DNA of 64,000 nt from NCBI RefSeq assembly GCF_000208865.1, contig NC_018393.1, positions 2,498,714 to 2,562,713 on the forward strand. The letters are read 5' to 3'. The stretch comes from Neospora caninum Liverpool (lineage: Eukaryota; Apicomplexa; Conoidasida; Eucoccidiorida; Sarcocystidae). The notes beneath the pieces were generated by a model. That model worked only from the letters and a program-made list of their open reading frames with translations. It did not search any database and was not told the DNA's origin. Shown here in pieces: positions 11,646 to 23,476 of the stretch. Each line of letters begins with the position of its first letter. The stretch's first letter is position 1. The position numbers and the translations under genes are program-made.

Positions 11646-13860
11646 CCTTGAAAACGTGCACGTATCAGGCGACAAACAGCACGGCGAAAGCGAGGAAGAA
11701 GGAAGAAAGACAGCCACGCAGAGGAGCCGGAAACGGAGGGGAAGGAGAGAGTGGCGAGGAAGCAACGAAGATCCCGGTGTCTTGGTCTGGCCACGTCTGA
11801 AAATCACAGATGGACGCTGTAGGGAGAATAACGTGCAAGCAACGGCCGGGGGGATTCTTGTGGAGCAGAAAGAGGAGAGAAGCGAACAGGGAAGATTTGC
11901 AGCGGGTCACTTCCTGAAAAGAGTCCACACGCCGCAAGGTGACCAGGCGACACAAAGGCTTGGGACGTCGAACAGGAAACCGCCAGCGTGGGCGAAAGAG
12001 GCTGCCTGGAAGGACGAGAAAAGGGAGGAAAGTCGTGGAAAAGCGAGGAGCGAAAAGACAGCTCTTTTAAAGAAGACGGGCCCTACCACACTGGCGTCAA
12101 CAGTGCTGTCTCCATTCGCTCACCGGCAAAACACGCACATGCATCTGTGTGTCCACTTTTTCCAAGAGAGGCTCGGAGGGCCTTGTTCGAGTCACAAGCG
12201 TTGAGATTTCCTTTTGCGCGAAATGTGCGTTCGTAGCAGAGATTCCTCCTCACAGAGAACGCGAGAAAACAAAATTCGTTGTTTGCCATGTTAGAGCAGC
12301 GAGTGGAAAGGAAAGACTCGGAAAGCAGTGTGTTCAGTTGACTGCTTTACGCGCCCTGCTTCGGGTGTACCTACAGTCCACAACTTCCTTGCATGCATGC
12401 AATCCCGTGCCTCAAGAAGCGGCCAGGTCGCGCCGATCGACACACCAGTTTTGAAACGACACAAACAGAGTTAGAACAAGAGGACAGGGGCCAGGAAAGA
12501 CAAAGTGGAGAGAGAAAATGAAGAAGAAATGCGTTCCTTTGCATTGAAAGGGATACACAAACCCGACCAGGCGACAGAGAACCGGAAGACCGGAAAACAA
12601 CACGTCCATGAAGGAGCGAAAAAACCAAGGATTTTGAGGAAACATATGTGGTTTAAATAAGAAAGAGAAGTAACGGACAAAAAGGCAGATACTTCTTCGA
12701 CTACTCAGATGCTGAGATACCTCAAATGTATTCCTCCTTTCATCGCAGCCAGTAGAAGTCTCTCTAAACATATACGCAAACATCCACTTTTTGTGCGCCT
12801 CTCGACTCCAGCAATGTCCTCTTCCGAGAACTGTCTGTACAGCCAGTGTCGGCAGAGGTGGGTGCCTGTATCACTGGAAAGATGCAAATCCCTTTTCCAG
12901 TTCAAATCTCTCTGCTGGGGATACATGCTCGCAAGCATCTCCAACTTTATGCCAGTCAACTGCAAGTGGGGAACGTACTGTGGAAGGAAGCTAAAAGGGT
13001 CTTTTTCCAGTGTTCTCTCCGGACGGCATCCTCGGCTATTCGTTCCAGCGGACCGACACTTTCTGTGTACTGGAACGAAAAACCAAGCACTCGACGAGCC
13101 AGACTGGCATGCGTACCATGCAGAGGCATCTTTATATATATATATATATACCTATATTAATATATATATATATATATATGTATAAAGATTTACGTACACA
13201 TATTCAAATGCATGCATGTGGAAAGGTGTGTGTCTATATTGAGAGGGGGAATGCGAAGGAGCTGTGGCTTTCAAAGAGATCAGGCACATCTATTGTGTAT
13301 CCAGGTGCTGGGTGTAAATGCGGAGTACCCACTGAGTGGGGTGCAAAAAGCGAGGCGAGCCAAAGGCCGGAGAGTGAGAAGTTTTCGCGACTTCTTGCAA
13401 AGTGCGCACGTCGGGTTTCTGAGAAACCTCTCGCGTCCACAAATGGCAATAAATGCGTGCGTACATGCACACCTTGTGGAACTCGGAAGAAAATCAAATA
13501 TGCACGAAGGCGGACCGGCCAGCATATGAGAGTTCCGCTTCCAAACACCGACGCATGCATTTGAATATTCATATACATTCACATATATATATATATATAA
13601 CTATTCCCCAGAGGTTACGGAAAAACGAGTTCCGTGTGTCGAAATCTATGCATCTATACTTGCAGGTACTTACACAAAGATGTTTGTGTGGTCGTCTACA
13701 TTCCCGAGATGCAGAAGAGAACGGGCTACAATCCTAGCTGCCGACGCTTCCTGCGAGGAGAGTTTCTTCTTGTCAGGAACAAACTGACACTGCCTGCAGG
13801 ACCGACTCCCCTCCACAGATAGTGGAGCCGACCTGGCAAAGAAAAACTTGCAAACCGTTC
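11646..13860. other. Intergenic: DUS1 3' side and COX11 5' side
   Basis: COX11 and DUS1 are head-to-tail on the minus strand, so this should hold the COX11 promoter and the DUS1 3' UTR. Features seen are TGCATGC words (for example 12391-12400 and near 13208) and TA tracts at 13133-13150 and 13160-13179. Open frames in the Arg/Lys-rich part (11650-12200) and at 12700-13180 have no recognisable domain, and none connects to a neighbouring gene. Confidence 0.55.
13133..13179. repeat. Interrupted (TA)n microsatellite
   Basis: Two TA tracts, 13133-13150 and 13160-13179, separated by a short CCTATATTAA-like interruption. Confidence 0.85.
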
Positions 13861-16800
13861 TTAATCGAGGAAAAGACTGGAGAAGACATCTCCACCTGCA
13901 TCATCTTCGCTGGGGCCCCAAATGAGCACCTCTTTCGCCTCCTGTTCCCTCTTCAGCGCTCTTGCGAGGTTTGTCCTGTGTCGCCGATACCACGTCGCCT
14001 TCTGTCTGCTTCTGTTTTCAGTGTCGCCTGTCTCCGCTTCTCCGCATCTCCGGTCTGTCTCTCGACTTGCGCCTTCGTTGGCAGCCGGCGTGGGCGCCGA
14101 ACAAGAGTAGGCCGTTTGCCTCGCCTGCTCGGTCGCCGCATTCACGATGGAGCTGAACTCGTCGAAGTCGCACGCCTGACAGAGACAGAGAAACGCGTGC
14201 ACAGCGTGCATGCAACGGTTGAGGCCGAAGGCTGTTCTTTTGGGGACTACACAAGTCCGGCAGACGGAAGAAAGGCGCGGACGCGCCATCAGGCACGAAT
14301 CCAAAGAGGAGACCCAGAAGGAGACGTGGAGCCGCAAAACGCTCATGAGCGAAACGCACACCAGCGAGGAAGCGGGGAAAACCGAAACAGGCGACTGGAG
14401 ACAAGAGGGGAGCGGCCAAGGATGCAGCTGGGGAAGAGCAGCCAGGACAGAGACCAAGGCGATGGACACGCGGATCCGGTTGAAGATGAGAAAGGGGAAA
14501 CGGGGCAGCGGAGACAAAGGAGAGAAACCACGGCCGCGTGTCGCTGACCAAACCCAAGGCAACGCTACAGAACGAAACAGTCCCTTTTTCTTTTCCCTCG
14601 AGAAAAACTCACCATGGAGGTGGTGAGAGAGAAAAAGCAAGAGAGATTGCCACAGAGACGCCCAAAAAACCCGACCACTGCGTGCCAGTAACTGGTTTTC
14701 ACCTATCGATCTGCATGTACGTCTACGGTTGAGCGGTTGTTCCCTTGTCGCTTGTCTGTACCAAACCTTTCCGCCTCACTCTTATGTCCTCGTTTCCGCT
14801 TCTCCGAGCCGTTCGCTTCACGTCCCTTTTCCTCTGTGGCCTCTGTCGCTCACCTTGCCGAGAGAATTCCGCAATTCCTCGTGGTCCACCAACACCGGAT
14901 GCAGACATCGAAAAAGGTGCGACTTGATGAAGCTCGAGTGCGGCGGCGGGTAGCGCATGCAGAGATCTAAATATTCCTGCATCACGAGACACCTGTGGAG
15001 AAGGCTTGGCGAAAACCCCACCGGAACGAGACTGTGGGGAAGGTGGAGATGCCGGCGAGCCGGCAGAGACAGCCTCCTTCTCAGGTGGTCTCGCCAGGAG
15101 GACGACAGGAGCGGGGAGAGAGCGAAGAGCGAAGGCGACAACAACGCATAGACGGAAGGCGCCGCAAAGCGCGAAGGAGCGAAGAGCAGCGGATTGTCCA
15201 GCAGGCCTTCAGCAGACATCACAGCGTCCGCCCTGCACGCACACACACGGCAAAGAACGCTCGATGAAAATCCCCCAACAAGCGGAAACCGTACTCGGGA
15301 AAGCGAATGTGGAGAGACAAAGCCGAGACAAAACAAGGAAGCCAGAGAGCGGCCAGAACCGCCCGGAAAATCCCCATGCGTCTCTCAAGTTGTACTTTGT
15401 ACGTATGCACGACGAGTCTACAAAAACATACATGCATATATATAGAGAGAGAGAAAGAAAGAGATATACATAAACACTTATGCATGAATATATACGCATG
15501 CGGATACAGCGAGCTGTAGCGAGATACGCATAGATATAAAGAGACAGAAAAAGGAAGCAAAGATCCACTTCGAGGTATCGATTCCCCTTGTTTCTTCCGC
15601 TACGATCTTCGGGAATATCTGCCAGGGCCTTACCCGGTGAACTCGAGGCACCGCAGAGCATCCTCGTATGTCTCGACGCCTCCATTGGCGATTACTGAGG
15701 AAACAAGAAACCGGAAAGCCCCGAATATAGGACGCGCCAGAAAGGAACAGAGGGAGAAAGACAGAGAGAAAAAGGGAAAGGCACGGATATAGCGATAAAG
15801 GCACGGATACAGCGAGAAAGGCACGGATATAGCGACAAAGGCACGGAGAAAGCGAGGAAGTCAAGGAGAAAGCGAGATAGCGAAAGAGAGCAGAGTGGCA
15901 TGTGGATGCCCTCGACTGGGGTTTCTCGACTAAGTGTTGCATATACCGCATCCAGGTTTGAGGTTTCTTCTCACCTGGAATCGACAGACGCTCTTTGGCG
16001 TGGCGTATGGCGAGCCAGTCACACGGTCCCACCAGCGAGGCTTTCTCCTCCTTTGTTCTGCCGTGGATGCAGAGACAGGCGCAGCCGGCGGCCTCGAAAG
16101 CGTCACAGAGTCTCAGCGTGTCTTGCAATCTTCGTTCTTCGTCGAGGACCAGAGCCGTCGTCGAGCGCGGCAGTGCTAATTTACCAAAGGACAGAAAACC
16201 AAACATGAACGAAATGTGTCTGGGAAGAGAAACGGAAACACACGCAGCCTCGCCGGTTCCGCGGCGGCGTGCGAGCGGCGAGACGCGGAGAGAGTTCCTC
16301 GGCGGCTCTGTCTCGCCTCGGGGAAGTGAAGACAAACTGAGGCGAGAGAGACCATCATTTGTAAGGAAGAACGCGCATTCCCGCAAACACTTGAAAAGAC
16401 AAGACGCCACGCGCAAGGAACTGGCTAATCCCTCTCGCATTCTTCACACACAGACACAGACTTGCATATACACCGCTACTTGCACAAGTGGACATAGAGT
16501 GTCAGCACGGAGACATGTAGGAGACAACGCCGGTCACGACCCGTCTGAGACGTGCAGAAGTAGCCACGTAAACATTTCACAAACGTGCTTGAACCTACGC
16601 AAATCAATATACATATGTATACGTATATGCATTTGTATGTATGTATTTATGTGTATGTGTATAGGCATCCACCTGGTGACAGGACTGCGCTTTTGTCGAT
16701 TCTCATTTGTCAAGTTGAGGATTACCAGCTGTCGGCCGCGGGGACACTTTTCGCATTTTGCACGTGACGGGAGTCCTCAGATGTTTGTGGAGCGTCGAGA

Positions 16801-19800
16801 CGATGTCACTGCCACGCATGCAAAAACAGGAGAGCGCGCGGAAAATGTGCAGGCGAGAGAGGGGCGCAGAGACGCTTCTCCGCTATCGCAGTCACAGCAG
16901 ATCGAACGGCGCATGCAAAAGAGGCTTCTCTTGAGCGTCTGGTTTTTTCGACGCGGGTTCGCCATCTCTTTGCGTGGCTGCTTCTCGGGAAGAGACATGC
17001 GCACGCGTTTCTTGGACGAGAAAACGACGCGTGCCGCACACATGCAACCCCCTCACAAACCTTCCAAGCTAGCACGCATCGTGACGCCAACACGCGCTGC
17101 GGGGCTCTGCTGTGTTCTTCACTGTTTTCCGCGTCTCGAAGAGGTTTGTCGCGGTTCGCTCTCTGCCCCCACGAGGCAAGTCAGCGAACGCGCTCGGTCC
17201 CAAATCGAACGAAGTGTGTTTGAGAGGAAAACTCACATGAGAAGTTCTGACTCGTGGAGAAGAAAGGCGCCGTAGTGGCCGCGGCGTGCAATGCCCTGAA
17301 GATCAACCGGAGCGCAGGAAAAAAACACACGCGAGGAACTGTCAAGTTCCGCCGTTTTTGCCTCTCTGCTTCCCACCAACCAGTACACTGAAGAGCCTCT
17401 GCTCAAGAGCAAAGGTGCGACACAGGCTCGTGCTCGTCTCGGAATCCTTGTCATTCATCCATCATCTGTACGCTGTCCAGGCACCGTGCGCATTCGGAGA
17501 CTGCCGCAAGACGAAGCCGAAGAGAGAACCCCTTCAAAGAAGACACCGCTCGCTTCAGGACCTTCCCCATCACTTTCCCAGGCGACCCGGCGTAAGACAG
17601 AAGGCCCGCGACGACTGTGTGTCCCCCGAGCTTTCCCGTCGCGCCTTTTGTGTCTTCTGACCTCCGAATCCCTCGTCCGTCACCTCTCTACCGTCCCTGG
17701 TTCCGTCGTATCGAGCGCGCTGTGAGGCTCGGCAGTAGCACTCTTCTCGACTTTCCCGTTCCCTTTGTTTTTTTCCTCCTCGCTTCTGGTGAAGCAGGAA
17801 CATCGCGCCTTGACGCTGACCTGTGGGCACCCAAAGTTTAGATCAACGGCGTCGACTTCGTCTTCCACCAGCTGGGCAGCGGCCAAGAGCGTCTCTGGGG
17901 AGTCTCCTGCATGCACGCGGACAGGCGCGAGGCCGAGGAGCGTGAGAGAGCGGAATTTTTCCCTGCTAAACGGAAGGCCTAGGACCACGGAGAGAGAACC
18001 CGCCTCGTCGAGGACGGCTGAAACACTCGAATTCGACAAGAACGCGTTCACAGTGGGGTGGTCCGTCAAGCAGACGCGGAGAGGGAAACGCCTCAGAAGA
18101 TCGGAATCCTTCGAAATTGCGAGCATAGAAAGACAGGAAACGGGACACATGGCGGCGCCGCACGCAGAGCCACCACGCGCGTGGAAGCGAGAGAGAGAGA
18201 GACCCAGGCCGTCTCTCTGCCGCACGTGTCTGCGAACAGCGAGACGGACTGCTCGTGAAAGATCGACCGACACTAGCGATTTGCGGAAGGCACCCAGGCA
18301 TATCTGAGAGAGGAAAGGGAACTGAGAGAGACGTAGGGGTGGAGACGCGTTGGGGTGTGAAGCCTGAACGCGCATCCGGAGAGCGGCGAGGGAGCAGAGA
18401 GAGCGAGCGCCAGCACGCAGCGGGAAAGGAACCAAGAACGAAGGCACACGCGACACGAGAACTGTCGGGAGGAAACGGATAACTTAAGACACATCCTTTG
18501 CGACCGGTGTGGAACCGAACACCTCACCACAAAACTGAACAAAGACTGGCTCGTCAGTCTCTCTTCCTGTGCCGTCAACGAAGGGTGGCCTCGCGCATTC
18601 AGACTCTTCTTTCTCTTCTTCTTGTTCGTCCTCGGAGCAGGCCTGCCGAGTCGCCGCACTCGAGGAGCGAAGCGTCTGCCAGTGAACAGCGCGATATTTC
18701 GGGTCGTCGACGAAGAGCCTGGAGAAGCACAGAAAGCGGATACGAAGTGGAGAAAAACGAGCGGAAAGCGGAGAAGTCTGGGGGGTGTTGTGGAGCACGT
18801 CGGCACACATCCCGTGACTCTCAGCAAACGGCGAAACAAGCTCAGGAAGACGCACACAAGCGTCGTGGAGGCCGCGAAAGAGACCGGAATTCCCAAGGCG
18901 AGATGAATCCTTCAACTGAAACCTCCTTAGTCTCCCCCGTGTCTCCTCTCAGCAGCGGGGACCCGTTCTCTGGAGGCTTCTGTGCATGTCTCCGCCGCAG
19001 CGCGTGGTCTACAGTGATGCGCCGAGAGAAAGAGACACCACGGGGCGACGCACGAAGAAAACCGCGACGATGTAGACGAGCAAAATCCTTTCCGTCGCGA
19101 GCGCCCTCATCAGCTCGCCTGTGTCTATGTCTGTGCATGTTTCTCTGTCTCCTGTTCGCTCTGTCTCCTGTTCGCTCGTTCTCCATTTCTCTCGTTCTCC
19201 GTTTCGGTTTGTCCCCTCACTCGCTCCTGCGTCCCCGCGTGCTTTCTCACCCGCTCTTGTGTCTCAACGTTTCTCTGTTTTCTCCGCGTCTCGCTCCCCC
19301 ATGCGAGAGCGGCAAAAGGGAGGCGATGAGGGACGGGAGACACTCAGAGAAGAGGAGCAACGCGAGAGCTCGCCGCGGGGCATCCAGAAGCAAAACCAAG
19401 CAGCTTACCGGCTGTGCATCATTGGAGTGTACGCAAGGTCTACACCGTAGCGTCTTCCCAGGAGTCTGAGCGGAAACGCACGGAGGAGAAACGCTCGAGG
19501 AAGGACATGCGCGAGGAGGCAGAGAGAAGCACTGACAACTGAAAGTTTTTTCACTCCTGGGGGTCGGCACGGAAAACGGCGGGAAAGAAGATGAATCAGG
19601 TAGCAGCCGGCACGCAAAGATCGGCAGCAATGGAAGAAAAGGCGAACTGCATGGCTCTCGTGACGGGAAAACAAGAGGCGCTGGGAGACGCCATGAAGAG
19701 ACGCACTTTACAGAATAAATTTAAATGCACTTGTGAGCGCACGTATATATAAGCGTATGCGTCGATGTTTATCATGGACACCAGTGAATACGCACACGCG

Positions 19801-20125
19801 TACACCTCTGACAACGCAAAAATGCACACGTCTTTCTATCAACCTATTTATGCGTATGCGCACATTTGCAAGAATATTTGTATAATCTACAAGTCTAATG
19901 CAACTCTCTCTCTCTGCATACATAGAACGAGAAGAGAGAGAAAGACGACTTCTCTTCGCACCTGAATGCAAGTTCGCTGGCATCCACCATTGGCGCCATG
20001 ACAAATCGAGGTCTGCCGATGGAGTCCCAGAAGGTATCGTGTCTCCTTTTTTTCTTTTTTCTCTGTTTGTCCTTCCTCGCCTCCGCCGTGCCTCCTTCCC
20101 AAGTCTCCCCCGCCACGTCCGCCAT
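13861..20125 (-). CDS. DUS1: tRNA-dihydrouridine synthase, DUS1 type
   Basis: Ten exons join in frame to 531 residues: 20125-19962, 19465-19409, 18718-18528, 17906-17821, 17295-17237, 16808-16726, 16175-15975, 15694-15634, 15232-14854, 14175-13861. Family motifs come in order: RFVMAPMVDASELAFR (FMN pocket), YTPMMHSRLFVDDPKYR, VFVQFCG, AVDLNFGCPQ with the catalytic Cys, GIARRGHYGAFLL, TPVTCKMRK, CIHGRTKEEK, VIANGGVETYEDAL and AVMSAEGLLDNPLLF. The GIARRGHYGAFL segment is specific to DUS1, which reduces U16/U17 of cytosolic tRNAs with NAD(P)H. Insertions relative to the family are an acidic stretch of about 45 residues before VFVQFCG and about 60 residues after DNPLLF. A C-terminal tail of about 105 residues is fully open to the stop at 13861. 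Start at 20125: short hydrophilic leader, then the FMN motif. Confidence 0.92.
15781..15880. repeat. 20-bp tandem repeat in DUS1 intron
   Basis: Five adjacent 20-bp units begin at 15781, 15801, 15821, 15841 and 15861. The first three are close to GCACGGATATAGCGANAAAG; the last two diverge. The array lies between the exons at 15975-16175 and 15634-15694. Confidence 0.85.
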
Positions 20126-20245
20126 GGTTTTAAAAGATGCCCCAAAGGAGACGCTGCAAATGGAGGAGAAGAATAACTCAGAAAAGAGCACGTATATAGC
20201 AAACTAGGAAAGTCTTTCGGCCTCGCTCCTTCTTCTCTGTCTTGC

Positions 20246-20493
20246 TTGTCCTTCCCTCGCTTCTTCTCTGTCTTGCTTGTCCTTCTCTCGCTTCTTCTCT
20301 CTCTGGCTTGTCCTTCTCTCGCTTCTTCTCTCTCTGGCTTGTCCTTCTCTCGCTTCTTCTCTCTCTGGCTTGTCCTTCTCTCGCTTCTTCTCTCTCTGGC
20401 TTGTCCTTCTCTCTCTTCTTCTCTCTCTTGCTTGTCCTTCTCTCGCTTCTTCTCTCTCTTGCTTGTCCTTCTCTCGCTTCTTCTATGCTCTCC
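20246..20493. repeat. 31-bp minisatellite, eight units
   Basis: Units start every 31 bp at 20246, 20277, 20308, 20339, 20370, 20401, 20432 and 20463, each beginning TTGTCCTTC and built from pyrimidine-rich CGCTTCTTCTCTCTCT-like text. A degenerate partial unit precedes them at 20221-20245. The array lies roughly 120-370 bp upstream of the DUS1 ATG, in its likely promoter or 5' UTR. Confidence 0.95.
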
Positions 20494-21484
20494 TGCTGCG
20501 CCTTTTCATCCCCCGCTCCTCTCGCCGCGAGTGACGCAGAGGAAGTCTCGCTCGCCGCTTCGACTATGTTGCGACCGCCCTGTCTCGCGGCTGTATATTT
20601 TATGGCCTGTGGAGTGCACGCAAGTGGAGAAATGCGGATCGCCCGCGAAAATCGGGAAAGAGAACGGCTCAGAGAACGAAACGAGAAAAATGGCGAACAG
20701 AAAGGAGACAGGGAGACGCCGTCGAAGCGCCCGCGCCCCGCAAAGGCAACGAACGGAAGAACACGACGGGGTTTCTGCTGCCGCGAAGACACCGAAATGG
20801 GGAAAGAAACGGGAGGGAAAAGTGAGAAGACGTCGTATCGGTTCGAGTTTTTCGAAGCAAAACGAACCGCTTGTCGCCACGAGTGAAGTTGCTCCCATTT
20901 CTGAACGGCTGCATGCGCGTGCGCATGCTTGGGGCGAGACGCGGAAGAACGGCTCGACGGCAAATGCATGCGTGTGCATGCGTGTCCAGTTGCTCTATTT
21001 TTTGTAGGTGTTGATACGGTGATATATGCATCGGTGGTATCTCGTTTGGGAACGACCGACAACGACTCCACCCTGTAAACGGATTTAGTGCTACAGGAAA
21101 GCATGAACGCGAGTATCTGAAGCGCCGAGGTCTGTAGGTTTGCTCTCCAAGGACACATCGATACCAGGCTCTGCTGTGTATTCCAGGTGAATCGAGATAC
21201 AGAAAGCAAAGCGCGAGAGTCAACGACCGGTGCTCACCAGGAGGCACCTGGGACTCCACTTCTTTTTACTTAAAACTCTTTTCGCCCTGGTGATGCTGTT
21301 GCGAGCACGCACCTTTCTTCACATTTACCGCAGAGTTTTACCCTAGTCCTTGTGCGTTCATAGGCGTTAGAGCGTCCTTTCAACGACGCAGTATGCTTAG
21401 AACACAAAACGTTAGTGTACTTCTGTCGAAGACCCTACACCCAAGCATGTACATATAAATATGCATGTGCATAGACTACATCCG

Positions 21485-21509
21485 TATATATATATATATA
21501 TATATATAT
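21485..21509. repeat. (TA)n microsatellite
   Basis: Perfect TA tract between DUS1 and the kinase gene. Confidence 0.9.
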
Positions 21510-22579
21510 CCATGTCTAGCTGTGCAAGGCTCGTCTTTCTTGTGTCATCTGGACGCCCTTGAACTTGCGTAGCACGGCGAAGCCGCTGAAATGTTTTTCG
21601 GCGAAAACTGTTCCGCGGTTTGTCTAAGTTGAAGGCAGGATCCTGTTCTCACCAAGCGAGGTTCGCGTTTGGCGGTGCGCTCGCGCGTGGGGACGGTGTG
21701 TTCGGAATCTCTAGGCCACTTCGAACGGACAGCGATTTTCACCAGACCTACACTGTCTGCGCTCACGGTTTCAGTGTCGAATACTATCTTTCTCGGAATA
21801 CCGCTTTCGTTTCCAGCTTAAGGTGTATTTGGTGTTGGGCGTCCTCTTGAGAAGCTCGCGCGTGCGCTGCGGTTCCGAGCCGAAGACCTCTGAAATTTTG
21901 AGCCTTGAAAAACGTTGTTACACTGTGAGTCGAGGCCGTCGCACATTCCGGCCCCGCGGCTTGGCTTCCACCTCTGTGCATGTCTCGGTCTGCCTTGCCG
22001 CGCCCGAGGTCGCACCTCCACGAAAACTGCAGCCCCTCGCCTAGAGAAAACGTTGGGGCTCTTCAAAACAAACCATGAGGTGTATATACAAACGGATCAA
22101 AACAGTTCCACTTCAAAGCCTCTGCAGACCTAAAACCGGAAGCACCCTTCCCGACCCTCTCCACCGCTGCCTCTTCGCCGGCTCTCCCGGCCAGCCTGTG
22201 GACCCGCCGTCCTCCCTTTCCTTTGCGCCGTTTGGGCTGCAGGCCTATCGCGCGCTCGCTCCTCACGCCCGCTCGGTTTCCATTTCACTGCTTTGTCTCT
22301 TGTTCCTGCGAGGCAGGCTTTGCTTGACGCGGCGGCCGCAAAAGATGATAAAACGGGCAAAACAGACCGTGCGCGTGTGGTCAGCTGACTTACACGCCGC
22401 ATTCACAGCTCTCCGCCTCCCACTCTCAGCGCCAGCCTCTCTTGCGTCTTGAAGAAGAGCGTTTCGGACGCCTCAAAGAAGGCAAAAGCTCTCGCTGGAG
22501 CAAACTCCGTTCTCCACAATCGCACTCCTGGCGTGTGAAACAGGAGCGCGGATCGAGCGCCCTGTGACTACAAAGACAC

Positions 22580-22620
22580 ACGCTGTTCATAGTGCGCCTG
22601 AGGGGCACTATGAACAGCGT
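22580..22620. repeat. Perfect 16-bp inverted repeat with 9-nt loop
   Basis: Arm ACGCTGTTCATAGTGC at 22580-22595 is exactly complementary to the arm at 22605-22620; the loop is 22596-22604. It lies about 860 bp beyond the stop of the kinase gene. It could be a transcript hairpin, a binding site or a cloning or assembly fold-back; the sequence alone does not decide. Confidence 0.95.
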
Positions 22621-23476
22621 TTCAGCCCCCCTCTTTTTCCCGCCTCCTTTCTCTCGAGACGGGCTCTTTCCCCTTCCCGTCTCGTTCTCTCTTCTTAACG
22701 GACCAGGCGGACACGGACTCCGAAAAACCGTCTCTTCCTCCTCAGAGGCCTACCCCTACCTCCCGCAGAGCCTTTCCCAGCCCCGGTGGTGCTCGTCGCC
22801 TTCCAGAATCTTCTTCGCTTCTCTCCGTCTCTTCGTCTCTCCGTCTCTTCGTCTCGCCTGCTCGCGCTGTCTCTCGTCGCTTCTCCCGCCTCCTGAGAAG
22901 CCTTCAACATTGTGAGCTCGGCGCGCCGTGCTCCCTTGTCTGTACAGTACACGCGCCTCAGCGCTCTCCCCCAACCCCACACCGCAGGCGCTCCTCAGCC
23001 TCTACCGATTTCCGGCTTTTCCCTGCAACTTGTGTCTCTCCGACCTCACACAGAGTGCTCCTCGCACCGCGACGCGCTTTGACCCACGGGGCGGTACCAC
23101 AAAGAGCTTCTCGCCTTCTTCTTCCAGTGTGTGCGACGACCCTGCGGGGACGTCTTTCGAGAGTCCAGTCGGGCCTTCCGCTCGGCACGGGCCTCCAAAT
23201 TGCGCATGGGTGCGCGTGTTGCCTGCACGCCTCCCCGTTTCTCGTCTCTCCAAACAGCGACGCGCGACAGGGCGCGGCAAACCGGCGCGCGCGCCAGGTA
23301 GGACACGTGCGTCTTCTGCGCAGTTCCAGTCGCGACAGTCCCCGCTTTTGCTGCCTGGGTGGGACAATCTCTGCGACAGGATTGTCAACTGTTTCTCACG
23401 CAGGCTCTCGCGTTTCCGTCTCTAGGCCTGCGACACGCGCGCGGCCCCTGCTTCTCTCTGGCGACAGACTGGGCGC

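Larger units (their letters stand above)
20126..23476. other. Intergenic: kinase 3' side and DUS1 5' side
   Basis: Contains the 31-bp minisatellite at 20246-20493, a TA tract at 21485-21509, and the perfect inverted repeat at 22580-22620. A 343-codon minus-strand frame over 20178-21209 is largely a translation of the minisatellite (Arg/Glu repeat). No gene is supported. The segment 22620-23476 is GC- and pyrimidine-rich and probably contains the kinase 3' UTR. Confidence 0.6.

Noticed and set aside
20178..21209. 343-codon minus-strand frame with an Arg/Glu repeat
   Set aside because: The repeat is the translation of a 31-bp minisatellite. A 31-bp period shifts frame each unit, and the remainder has no motif.
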